Of a stretch of 44,539 nucleotides of DNA, positions 18,073 through 26,273 are shown piece after piece. Position 1 is the stretch's first letter. Each line of letters starts with the position of its first letter. Source of the DNA: Desulfofundulus australicus DSM 11792 (GTDB lineage: Bacteria; Bacillota; Desulfotomaculia; Desulfotomaculales; Desulfovirgulaceae); NCBI RefSeq assembly GCF_900129285.1, contig NZ_FQUW01000024.1:1-44539 (forward strand). The letters are read 5' to 3'. The translations under genes were made by a program, and so were the position numbers. The notes under the pieces were generated by a model, which saw only the letters and a list, made by a program, of their open reading frames with translations, was not told the origin of the DNA and did no database searches.

Positions 18073-19491
18073 TCAGGCTTCTTTGTACTTGGACAGGGTT
18101 CTGGCAGGCGAACGGTCTTCCCGCCGCAGGAGCACGTTGCTCAAAAGGGTGGTAATCACGGCCAGTATGGCTGCTGCTCCCAGGGTTACCACCAGGGATA
18201 GCGGTTCATGTTCGTAGTGCCAGTAGAGGAGGTAAACCGTGGATACCACAATGGACATGATCATGAGCGGGAAGGCCACCTTCATATAGCCCAGGAAGGT
18301 TATGGGGTAACCTCTTTTTTCGGCCATACCCACCACCACCACGTTGGCGGAAGCGCCGATGATGGTGCCGTTGCCTCCCAGGCAGGCCCCCAGGGAGAGG
18401 CTCCACCAGAGCAGGTTCAGGTCCGTTATCCCACCCAGGCGGCCCATATCCTGGATCAGCGGGATCATGGTGGCTACGAAGGGAATATTATCAACAAAGG
18501 CTGAAGCTATAGCGGACACCCACAGGATGAGCATGGCCGCGGGCACCATTTCTCCCCCGGTGACTTCCAGGCAGAAACGGGCCACCGCTTCAATAACCCC
18601 TACCTTCTCCAGCGCACCCACCACCACAAAGAGACCGGCAAAGAAAAAGATTACCGGCCATTCCACCGCCTGCAGGGCGTGCTCGGGGTCCTTCCGGTTG
18701 AGCAGCAGGAGCAGGCTGGCTCCGGAAAGGGCGATAACGCTGGACTCCAGGTGCAGGTACTGGTGCAGGACAAACCCCGCAATGGTCAGGGCGAGCACCA
18801 CCAGGCATTTTTTCAGCAGGACGGGGTCCTTGATTTCATCCTTTTCATTCAGGTGCAGGATCTTTTCCTGGAGTTCCGGGCGGGCCACCAGCTGGCGGCG
18901 GTAGATCAGGCGCAGCATGAAAATTGTTAAGATATAGATAACTGCAACCACCGGCGTCAGGTTGATCACAAAATCCATGAATCCCAGGCCGGTCTGGCTG
19001 CCGATCATAATGTTGGGCGGGTCGCCGATCAGCGTGGCCGTGCCGCCAATATTGGAGGCGATGATTTCCGCGATCAGGAAAGGAATGGGGCTGATCTGCA
19101 GCTGGTTGGCAATGGCAAAAGTAACCGGAACAATGAGCAGCACCGTGGTCACGTTATCCAGGAGGGCCGAGGTGACCGCGGTCACCAGGGAGAGGGCAGC
19201 CATAATGCGCAGGGGTTCGCCCCTGGCCTGGCGGGCCGCCTTGATGGCCAGATACTCAAACACGCCCGTCTGGCGGGTGATGCCCACAATGATCATCATC
19301 CCCACCAGAAGGCCGATGGTGTTGAAGTCAATGGCATGGGTTGCTTCTTCAGCGTTTAAAATCCCGGTCAGGACCATTATGGCCGCACCCACCAGGGCGA
19401 CTACCGTCCGGTGGATTTTTTCGGAAACTATGACGGCGTAGGTGAGCAGGAAAACGGCCGTGGCCAGGATTACCTGGGTTTGTTCGGACAA
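18073..19491 (-). CDS. ArsB/NhaD-type ion transporter
   Basis: A 472-residue polytopic membrane protein of the ion transporter superfamily (ArsB/NhaD/P-protein type) with about 11-12 hydrophobic helices in two similar halves. Characteristic segments are LLDNVTTVLLIVPVT and SNIGGTATLIGDPPNIMIG in the first half, and AFVDNIPFVATMIP with LGGNGTIIGASANVVVVG in the second. Members move sodium, arsenite or organic or inorganic anions, so the substrate is open. The start overlaps the end of the upstream carbonic-anhydrase-like gene by 22 bases, so the two are coupled. Confidence 0.85.
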   Translation of the reverse strand: MSEQTQVILATAVFLLTYAVIVSEKIHRTVVALVGAAIMVLTGILNAEEATHAIDFNTIGLLVGMMIIVGITRQTGVFEYLAIKAARQARGEPLRIMAALSLVTAVTSALLDNVTTVLLIVPVTFAIANQLQISPIPFLIAEIIASNIGGTATLIGDPPNIMIGSQTGLGFMDFVINLTPVVAVIYILTIFMLRLIYRRQLVARPELQEKILHLNEKDEIKDPVLLKKCLVVLALTIAGFVLHQYLHLESSVIALSGASLLLLLNRKDPEHALQAVEWPVIFFFAGLFVVVGALEKVGVIEAVARFCLEVTGGEMVPAAMLILWVSAIASAFVDNIPFVATMIPLIQDMGRLGGITDLNLLWWSLSLGACLGGNGTIIGASANVVVVGMAEKRGYPITFLGYMKVAFPLMIMSIVVSTVYLLYWHYEHEPLSLVVTLGAAAILAVITTLLSNVLLRREDRSPARTLSKYKEA

Positions 19492-20051
19492 AGTTCACCC
19501 CTCCTTAATAGATTTAGATAAGCAGTACACAGCTCCCGGTTGACTGCCAGCACCTCCGCAGCAAAAGATACCTGTTCCGGGGAGACATCCGGCAGGCCGG
19601 CCACCTGTTCCGGCGTTTTCACCACGGCCCGGTCGGGTATGTACTTGCCGTCGGGTATTTCCACTCCGCTTACCAGCGCCCCGTGGCCGACGAAACAACC
19701 CCGGCCCAGGCGGCTTCCCATAACCGTGGCCCGGAATCCCACAAAGGTGCTGTCGCCGATGACACACGGTCCGTGAATGATCGCCCCGTGGGCCAGGCTG
19801 CACCTTTTACCTACGGTTACGCTGCCCCCCTTGAGGCAATGGATGATCACACCGTCCTGCACGTTGCTGTATTCGTCAATGATAATGGGAAATCCTTCAT
19901 CAGCTCGGAGCACGGCGCAGGGAAATACGGCCGCACCCTCTTCAATGACTACCTCGCCTATTAATACGGCCATTTCATGAACAAAGGCGCTGGCGCTTAC
20001 CACGGGAAAACCTCCGGGTTTCCAGCTCACTGCAGGGGCCTGCTGCAACAT
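19470..20051 (-). CDS. Gamma-carbonic-anhydrase-like hexapeptide-repeat protein
   Basis: A 193-residue left-handed beta-helix protein with hexapeptide repeats (for example AVLIGEVVIEEGA, VTVGKRCSLAHGAIIHG, SRLGRGCFVGHGALVSG). The three histidines of gamma-class carbonic anhydrases appear conserved: one in VIIHC and two in SLAHGAIIHG. The C-terminal helix is normal for the fold. Interconversion of CO2 and bicarbonate is plausible, but many relatives lack activity. The ATG follows AGAAGGAGG on the minus strand. Coupling to the ArsB/NhaD-type transporter hints at shared work in pH or anion balance. Confidence 0.82.
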   Translation of the reverse strand: MLQQAPAVSWKPGGFPVVSASAFVHEMAVLIGEVVIEEGAAVFPCAVLRADEGFPIIIDEYSNVQDGVIIHCLKGGSVTVGKRCSLAHGAIIHGPCVIGDSTFVGFRATVMGSRLGRGCFVGHGALVSGVEIPDGKYIPDRAVVKTPEQVAGLPDVSPEQVSFAAEVLAVNRELCTAYLNLLRRGELCPNKPR

Positions 20052-20073
20052 TCCGGTATTTCCTCCTTCTCAG

Positions 20074-20109
20074 GATAAAGGGCCGGCCGATATTTGTGGG
20101 GCCGGCCCT
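20074..20109 (-). terminator. Terminator of the DASS transporter gene
   Basis: AGGGCCGGCC (20079-20088) pairs perfectly with GGCCGGCCCT (20100-20109), a 10-bp GC stem with an 11-nt loop. Read on the minus strand, the stem is followed by TTATCCT. It separates the DASS gene from the carbonic-anhydrase-like gene downstream. Confidence 0.65.
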
Positions 20110-20148
20110 AGGACGCACTAATACTAATTATATATTACCAGATTTCTT

Positions 20149-21693
20149 TTATTTTAGCAGCGCCGGCACGCCCAGGAGCGGCCAGATGGTCAGGGCGAAG
20201 ACGGCCAGCAGGGCCAGGGCGATAATGCTGGCCGGGATGCCGGCCACGAAGAACTCGCCGGCGGTGAACTGCTTGGATTCATAGGCGATGGCGTTGGGGG
20301 CCGCTCCCACCAGCAGGCAGAAGGGCAGTGCCGCCGCGGCCAGGGAGGTCCACAGTATCAGTTCCGGGTTGACCCCCAGGTACCCGGCGATAATCAGGGC
20401 CACGGGCAGGGTGATGGCGATGGCGGCCACGTTCATGATGAAGTTGGTCATCACCATCACCAGGAAGAAGATGGCCAGGACGAAGATCAACCAGGGTGCA
20501 TCCTTAAACATGCCCAGCCAGTGTACCGCCAGCCACTGGGCGGCTCCGGTCTGCCACAGGCAGAAGCCGATGGACATGGCCCCGCCGAAAAGCAGCACGA
20601 TATTCCAGGGAATCCGCTTTTCCAGATCCTCCACGGTAAATACCCGGGTCAGGAAGAACAACAGGCCCAGGGTGAGCATGATGGCGCTCTTATTCAGGCC
20701 CTTCAGGGCCGGGATGAAGTTTTGCATGGCCAGGAGAGCCACCACTACTGCCACTGCTACACCCACAAAGATTTCCTGCTTGCTCAGCGGGCCCATGCCG
20801 GCGGAAAGCTCCTTCACCTTTTCCTTTAAGCCGGCAATGCGGTCCTTCTCCGGACGGAACCAGATGAGCATCAGCAGCCAGATTAAAAACATCATGGCGA
20901 TGCCATAAAGGGCCATTACCTCGGTGTAACGGGCGAAGCTGATTTCCTGACCCGTAATTTCTTTGTAGAACCCCAGGGCCACGATGCCCCGGGCGGCGCC
21001 CAGCAGGGTAATGGCGCTGCCCGCCCCGGCGGTGAAGGCCATGCCGATGAACAGGGCCTTGCCGAACCGGCTGGTTTCTCCTTCCCTGGTGCCGTAAAGG
21101 CCCAGGATGGCCATTAAGATGGGGAACATGGTGGCGGCTACGGCCGTATGGGCCATGAAAAGGGTCAGGGTAACGGTGACCACGAAAACTCCCAGCAGGA
21201 TCATTTTTGTATTTTCACCGGTAATTTGCAGCATCTTAAAGGCCAGCCGTTTGGTCAGGCCAGCTTTGGTAAAGGCCAGGCCCACCATCAAAGAACCGAG
21301 GATGAATAAGACCGAGGGATCCATAAAGTCCCGGAAGGCAACGTCGGCCGGCCGGATGCCGAACAGGGCCTGAAAGATGCCGATGGCCAGGGCGGTGGCC
21401 CCAATGGGGATGACCTCGAACACCCACCAGATGCCGGCCAGAAGGAACAGCCCGATGGCCATCTGGCCCTGCCTGGAAAGGGCGAATTCCTTGCCCGCCG
21501 GGTCCACGGCTACCGGCAGCGGAGGTAAGAAGTAAAAGAGGAAAAACAGCGCCAGGCCCAGGGAGATAAAGGCGATGCGCCTGTAATTCACCTTGAGTTC
21601 CTTATGCAGCTCCAGCGGGCCGGGGACTCCTGCAGGTCTGGCGGCGGGCTGGGAGCCGGTGCGCCTGGCAACATCTTCTAAGGTTTTGGCCAT
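20149..21693 (-). CDS. DASS (SLC13) family anion:sodium symporter
   Basis: A 514-residue membrane protein with about 12-13 helices and the DASS family plan. Markers are the N-terminal GIWWVFEVIPIGATALAIG, AHTAVAATMFPI in the first half (the SNT-like loop is written AHTAV), and TNFIMNVAAIAITLPVALI near the end. Members import dicarboxylates, citrate or sulfate with sodium. In a suspected sulfate reducer or syntroph either substrate would make sense, and sequence alone does not decide. Start ATG on the minus strand follows GAGGAGGGG. Confidence 0.85.
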   Translation of the reverse strand: MAKTLEDVARRTGSQPAARPAGVPGPLELHKELKVNYRRIAFISLGLALFFLFYFLPPLPVAVDPAGKEFALSRQGQMAIGLFLLAGIWWVFEVIPIGATALAIGIFQALFGIRPADVAFRDFMDPSVLFILGSLMVGLAFTKAGLTKRLAFKMLQITGENTKMILLGVFVVTVTLTLFMAHTAVAATMFPILMAILGLYGTREGETSRFGKALFIGMAFTAGAGSAITLLGAARGIVALGFYKEITGQEISFARYTEVMALYGIAMMFLIWLLMLIWFRPEKDRIAGLKEKVKELSAGMGPLSKQEIFVGVAVAVVVALLAMQNFIPALKGLNKSAIMLTLGLLFFLTRVFTVEDLEKRIPWNIVLLFGGAMSIGFCLWQTGAAQWLAVHWLGMFKDAPWLIFVLAIFFLVMVMTNFIMNVAAIAITLPVALIIAGYLGVNPELILWTSLAAAALPFCLLVGAAPNAIAYESKQFTAGEFFVAGIPASIIALALLAVFALTIWPLLGVPALLK

Positions 21694-21834
21694 GATAACC
21701 CCTCCTCAGGTTAAAGAACCCCTGCCTGGCCTGCAGGGCCAGGTGGAGCGCTGCTGCGGGGAATCATCCCCGTCATCTTGTTCCAGGGCTGTCAAAACTG
21801 GTTGAGCTCCACGGCCACCCCCTTTTCAGCTAAA

Positions 21835-21862
21835 TTGCCGGGTGGAAAATTTCCTTTATAAT
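21835..21862 (+). promoter_or_regulatory. Orphan promoter with perfect -10
   Basis: TTGCCG (21835-21840) and TATAAT (21857-21862) are 16 bases apart. Transcription would start near 21869. The next plus-strand protein gene begins almost 800 bases later and has its own promoter, so this one probably serves an RNA or a very small protein. Confidence 0.6.
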
Positions 21863-21981
21863 CTATTGTGAACTTATGTACTTCCGGGTACAAAAACCCC
21901 CGGGAAGAGAGGTTTAAACCAGGATATTTTCTCGTCAATCAGTTATACCGGGAGATAAAATTCTCGGGAGGTGGATAGATA

Positions 21982-22035
21982 ATGCCCTTTGCCGGCGATA
22001 ATGGGTTATGTGATATAAGACACAATTATTTGTGA
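21982..22035 (+). CDS. Possible 17-residue peptide
   Basis: The open frame ATG 21982 to TGA 22035 encodes MPFAGDNGLCDIRHNYL. It is preceded by GGGAGGTGG (21966-21974), a fair ribosome site at usable spacing, and lies about 110 bases after the predicted start of the orphan transcript. I recognise no family. It could be a leader peptide or chance; only conservation in relatives would tell. Confidence 0.2.
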   Translation: MPFAGDNGLCDIRHNYL

Positions 22036-22329
22036 AGGATTACACTATAGCCGGATTAAAAAATAGGAGGCTGGAAAACGACTCCTGGCTCCTGCGTTCC
22101 ATGGACTTGATCCCGTTTGGTGCACAGAATGGAAGAAGGATTAAAACCCGCTGACAAATCAGGTTACTTTTGTCACCACCATCATAGCACACCTAGTGCG
22201 TGAAATCAAGCACAAGTTAAGGACCGGTAGAAAATTTTTTGCGGCGCCGGTAATGACAAAATAACGCGGCCGGCCTGCTTCCCGGCCATCCGCAGGGGTG
22301 CGGGAAAAGGCCCGGCAGCTAAGTTTTAA

Positions 22330-22540
22330 GTGCCCTGGTTTTAAAGGAGGAGCGACCTGGAGTGAGCGCTGCCGGGCCAGGCCGAGGCGACGGGATGAGG
22401 CGGGGCCACGGACAGGATGTCCGCGGAGGCCACCTGAACACAGGAGGTGTGAATGTGGCCGGTACCCGCCGAAGACCGGAGCTGAGGCCTTAAGGCCCGG
22501 CCAGCGAAACGACCGGGAGCGACGACTAAAACCAGGGCAC
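22330..22540 (+). ncRNA. Large structured RNA candidate (class not assigned)
   Basis: A 211-nt element closed by a perfect 14-bp helix: GTGCCCTGGTTTTA (22330-22343) with TAAAACCAGGGCAC (22527-22540). Inside are GGCGGG (22399-22404) with CCCGCC (22465-22470), CGGACA with TGTCCG (22409-22423), GGCCAC with GTGGCC (22428-22460), and a shared module at 22460-22518. Linkers are purine-rich (GGCGACGGGATGAGG, GGTGTGAAT, AGCGAAACGACC), as in large conserved RNAs. An 11-bp helix, GGCCCGGCAGC (22309-22319) with GCTGCCGGGCC (22368-22378), crosses the closing helix and would form a pseudoknot or an alternative fold. It resembles raiA-type RNAs in size and style, but this is not verified. Confidence 0.6.
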
Positions 22541-22592
22541 TTTCGGAATTATTTTGTCTTTAGGCCGGGCTGGCGGCAACGGGCTGTATAAA

Positions 22593-22621
22593 TTGCCAGG
22601 GATTCTTTTTTCGGGTAGAAT
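22593..22621 (+). promoter_or_regulatory. Predicted sigma-A promoter for addB
   Basis: TTGCCA (22593-22598) and TAGAAT (22616-22621) are separated by 17 bases. The start near 22628 gives a leader of about 34 bases before addB. Confidence 0.7.
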
Positions 22622-22661
22622 TGGATAAGAGCACACAGTCATTTACCGGAAGTGATGCTGG

Positions 22662-25600
22662 ATGCACCTGCGTCTTTTAATCGGGCGGGCAGGCACGGGA
22701 AAAACCCGGCGCTGCCTGCAGGAAATCCGGGCGGAGCTGGCAAGGAACCCCCTGGGCCCCCCGCTGCTTTTAATTGTCCCGGACCAGGCCACCTTTACCA
22801 TGGAGCGGGAACTGGCCGGGCAGGGGGGGAGCCTGCGGGCCCACGTTTACAGCTTCCGCCGCCTGGCCTACCGGGTGCTGCGGGAAGCGGGCGGTGCGGC
22901 CCGCCTGCCGGTCAGCGAACTGGGGCGGCGGATGCTGCTTAAAAAAATCCTGCTGGAAGAAAGGGAAAACCTGAAGCTGATGGGCTCCCTGGCCGGCCGG
23001 CCGGGCTTTCTTGCTTCTTTATCCGAACTGGTTGGTGAGTTAAAGATGCACCGGGTTGCCCCGGATGACCTGGAAGGGCTGGTGCCCGGCAGCGGGGGCC
23101 AGCTGGAGCAGAAGCTGGAAGACCTGTGCCTGGTTTACCGCCGGCTGGAGGGAGAGCTGGCAGGCATATTTACCGACCCCGATGATTACCTGGACCTCCT
23201 GGCCCGGCGCCTGCCGGAGGCCGGCTTTTTAAAGGATTGCCGGGTGTGGGTGGACGGCTTTGCCTCCTTCACCCCGCAGGAATACGCGGTGTTGCAGGGG
23301 CTGTCCGGCCGGGCGCGGGAAATAACCGTCACCCTGTGCCTGGACCCGGCCGCTGCGGGCTGCCCGCCGGAGCACGACCCCTTTGTCAGGCCCTGGCAGG
23401 TCCGGGAGCGCCTCCGGCGCCTGGCGGAAGAGGCGGGCCTGGCGGTGCGGGAGGAGCATCTGGAACCCGGTGACAGCTGGCGCCTGGCGGGAGCGCCGGA
23501 GCTGGCCCACCTGGAGCGCTACTTTTTCCACCATCCCGCCGTTCCCTACAGAGGGAGCCTGCAGAACATCTCCCTGATGGCCGGGGTGAACCCCCGGGCC
23601 GAGGTGGAGGGAATAGCCCGGGCCATCCGGCGCCTGCTGCGGGAAGAAGGACTGCGCCCCCGGGAGATTATGGTGGCGGTGCGGGATGTGGACGTCTATT
23701 TCCCCCTTTTCCGCAGGATGCTGGCGGATTATGAAATACCCTTTTTCATCGATCACCAGCAGCCGGTAATGCATCACCCCCTGGTGGAGCTGCTGCGCTC
23801 GGCCCTGGAAGTGTGGCAGAAAAAATGGGCCTATGAGCCCGTGTTCCGCTTTTTGAAGACGGGGCTGGCCCGCTTGAGCGCGGGAGAGGTGGACCGCCTG
23901 GAGAATTACGTCCTGGCGGCCGGTATCCGGGGCAGCCGCTGGTATAGCCCCGACCCCTGGAATTACCGGCCCGGCCGGACCTGGACCGGGGATGAGGAGC
24001 ATGGTGAGGTCCCGCCCCCGGAACTGGAGGAGATCGATGGCCTGCGCCGGCGGGCAATTCAAGAGCTGCGGGCCGCCCAGCTGAAGATACGGGAAGAGGC
24101 CGGGGGGCGTGGGGCCCGCCTTCCCGGCCGGCAGTGGGCCCGGATCCTGCTGGAGCTGTGCCTGGAACTGGAGGTGCCCTGGAAGCTGGACGAATGGAGC
24201 CGGGCCGCCCGGGAGGCCGGGAGCCCGGACCTGGCCCGGGAGCACCGCCAGGTGTGGCGGCTGGTAAGCGGCCTGCTGGGTGAGCTGGTGGAAGTGCTGG
24301 GGGACGTGGAGCTCGACCTGGCGGAGCTGTCCGGCGTGCTGGATGCGGGCCTGGAAGCCCTGCGCCTGGCCCTGATCCCCCCGGCCCTGGACGCGGTAAC
24401 CGTGGGCAGCCTGGACCGCTCCCGGCCACCCGGGGAAGTGCGGGCCCTCTTCCTGGCCGGCCTCACGGAGGGCAGCCTGCCCGCCAGGCTCCGCACCACC
24501 GGGGTATTCACCGAACGGGAGCGGGAACAGCTCTCCACCCTGCTGCGGGAGCGGGGCCGGGAGCTGCCCGCGGCAACCGTCGACCGGCTGCACCAGGAGC
24601 AGTTCCTGATTTACCGGGTGCTGACCCGCACGGGGGGCAGGCTGTACCTGAGCTATCCCCTGGGGGATGGGGAAGGGCGGGCCGTCACTCCCTCGCCGGT
24701 TATCGGCCGGGTGCGGGAGCTGTTGCCGGGCCTGGAACCCCGTCTCCTGGCCGTGGAGCCGCCGGGCGGTGCGGAGGACCTGGAGTATGTGGAGCACCCG
24801 GCGGGGCTGCTCTCCCGCCTGGCCCTGCGCTGGCGGGAAGCGTCGTGGGGGCTGCCGGTGCACCCCCTCTGGTGGTGGACCTACAACCTGCTGGTGGCAA
24901 GGGAAGAATGGCGGGAGAAAATGGCCGTGATCGCGGCCGGGCTGGCGGGGCGCAATGTGGAACCCCCGCTCGGTGCGGAGCTGGGACGGAAACTCTGGGG
25001 CAGGCGGGAAGGGCGGAAGTACAGGCTTTCCAGCAGCGTCTCCCGCCTGGAGCGGTTCGTGCAGTGTCCCTTTGCCCACTTCCTGGATTACGGCCTCGGC
25101 CTGAAGGAGAGGGCGGTCTACCGGCTGGAGCCGCCCGATACGGGCCAGCTCTACCACGAGGCCCTGCGGCTTTTTGTGGAGCGGGTGCAGGGAGAAGGCC
25201 CCTCCTGGGAGGAGTTGGGGGATGATAAGGTATACGGCATCTGCGCGGAAATAGTGGAAGAGCTGGCCTGCCGCCTGCAGAACCGCATTTTGCTTTCCAG
25301 CGCCCGCCTGCGCCAGCAGAAGGCCCGGCTTCTCGAGCGGGTGAGTGATTCCGCCCGGGCGCTGGCCCGGCAGATGCGGGGCAGCGGCTTCCGCCCCGCC
25401 GCCCTGGAAGTTTATTTCGGCCTCCGGGGAACGGAGGTGCCTCCGCCCGCAGGGGCGGATGCAGGCAGCCTGCCCTTCTGGCCCCGGCTGGTCCTGCCCC
25501 CCCTGGAGCTGGAACTGGGCGGGGAGGTTGTCCTGACCCTCGGCGGCCGCATTGACCGGGTGGATTTGGGGCGGGGCGCGGAAGCCCTGTACCTGCGGGT

Positions 25601-26273
25601 GATCGACTACAAGTCCGGTTCCAGCAGGCTGAGCCTCCCCGGGGTACTGGCGGGGGTGCAGCTCCAGCTCCTGGTCTACCTGTGGGTGGCCCTGGAGCAC
25701 TTTCAGCTCCTCTGCCGCCGGTACGGGCGGGAGCTGCTGCCGGCAGGGGCCTTCTACTTCCAGGTGCAGCGCCCCATCCTGAACCTCTCCCGGCCGGGCC
25801 TGTCGGCGGAGGAACTGGAGCGGGAGTGGTTGAAGGCCTTCAGGCTGTCCGGCTGGCTGGTGGATCAGGGCAGGGAGCTGTACCCCCTCCTGGACCACGC
25901 CCTCACCCCCGGGACCACCTCCCTGCTGGTGCCCGCCGGGCTGGGCAGCGGGGGCAGTATAACCAGGCGCCACGAGGCGTCCGTCTTCACCCCCGGGGAA
26001 TTCCGGCTCCTCCTGGACGTGCTGCGCGGGCTGCTGGGGAAAATTGCCGGCGGCATCCTCCAGGGCCGGGTGGATATAGCCCCGCTGAAAGCGGGGGGCA
26101 GCAGTGCCTGCGGCACCTGTTCCTACCGGCCCGTCTGCCGCTTCGACCTCTGGCTGCCCGAAAACCGCTACCGGAACCTGGCGGTGGAGGGCGGGGAACT
26201 GCGCGAGCGCCTGCGGAAAATGGCTGCGGAAGAGGAGGTGGGGGACCTTGACCTCTATTCGCTGGACCGGTGA
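22662..26273 (+). CDS. addB: ATP-dependent helicase/nuclease subunit B
   Basis: One half of the AddAB enzyme that resects double-strand ends and loads recombinase, the Firmicutes counterpart of RecBCD. The 1203-residue protein has an N-terminal P-loop GRAGTGKT (residues 8-15), an inactivated helicase-like middle, and a C-terminal nuclease with GRIDRVD and VIDYKSG. The four iron-sulfur cysteines of AddB are present at Cys802, Cys1150, Cys1153 and Cys1159. Start ATG 22662 has only a weak ribosome site. It overlaps addA by about 26 bases and opens a four-gene DNA-repair operon. Confidence 0.95.
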   Translation: MHLRLLIGRAGTGKTRRCLQEIRAELARNPLGPPLLLIVPDQATFTMERELAGQGGSLRAHVYSFRRLAYRVLREAGGAARLPVSELGRRMLLKKILLEERENLKLMGSLAGRPGFLASLSELVGELKMHRVAPDDLEGLVPGSGGQLEQKLEDLCLVYRRLEGELAGIFTDPDDYLDLLARRLPEAGFLKDCRVWVDGFASFTPQEYAVLQGLSGRAREITVTLCLDPAAAGCPPEHDPFVRPWQVRERLRRLAEEAGLAVREEHLEPGDSWRLAGAPELAHLERYFFHHPAVPYRGSLQNISLMAGVNPRAEVEGIARAIRRLLREEGLRPREIMVAVRDVDVYFPLFRRMLADYEIPFFIDHQQPVMHHPLVELLRSALEVWQKKWAYEPVFRFLKTGLARLSAGEVDRLENYVLAAGIRGSRWYSPDPWNYRPGRTWTGDEEHGEVPPPELEEIDGLRRRAIQELRAAQLKIREEAGGRGARLPGRQWARILLELCLELEVPWKLDEWSRAAREAGSPDLAREHRQVWRLVSGLLGELVEVLGDVELDLAELSGVLDAGLEALRLALIPPALDAVTVGSLDRSRPPGEVRALFLAGLTEGSLPARLRTTGVFTEREREQLSTLLRERGRELPAATVDRLHQEQFLIYRVLTRTGGRLYLSYPLGDGEGRAVTPSPVIGRVRELLPGLEPRLLAVEPPGGAEDLEYVEHPAGLLSRLALRWREASWGLPVHPLWWWTYNLLVAREEWREKMAVIAAGLAGRNVEPPLGAELGRKLWGRREGRKYRLSSSVSRLERFVQCPFAHFLDYGLGLKERAVYRLEPPDTGQLYHEALRLFVERVQGEGPSWEELGDDKVYGICAEIVEELACRLQNRILLSSARLRQQKARLLERVSDSARALARQMRGSGFRPAALEVYFGLRGTEVPPPAGADAGSLPFWPRLVLPPLELELGGEVVLTLGGRIDRVDLGRGAEALYLRVIDYKSGSSRLSLPGVLAGVQLQLLVYLWVALEHFQLLCRRYGRELLPAGAFYFQVQRPILNLSRPGLSAEELEREWLKAFRLSGWLVDQGRELYPLLDHALTPGTTSLLVPAGLGSGGSITRRHEASVFTPGEFRLLLDVLRGLLGKIAGGILQGRVDIAPLKAGGSSACGTCSYRPVCRFDLWLPENRYRNLAVEGGELRERLRKMAAEEEVGDLDLYSLDR

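Larger units (their letters stand above)
21694..22308. other. Gene-free region with an orphan promoter
   Basis: This is the first 615 bases of a 968-base stretch without a convincing protein gene. It holds a plus-strand promoter (21835-21862), a stem-loop just after its start (CTTCC 21881-21885 with GGAAG 21903-21907, extended by GGG/CCC), and one 17-codon open frame (21982-22035) behind GGGAGGTGG. It also has further short complementary segments (TTCCAT near 22098 with ATGGAA near 22130). Base composition is more AT-rich than the flanking genes. It may be the 5' part of a long non-coding transcript. Confidence 0.5.

Noticed and set aside
22330-22540. RNase P RNA, tmRNA, SRP RNA, T-box or 6S RNA
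   Set aside because: None of their conserved cores (for example GAGGAAAGTCC of RNase P, GGTCAGGTCC of SRP, AGGGTGG-ACCGCG of T-box) is present, and the closing helix plus multi-stem interior does not fit 6S RNA.
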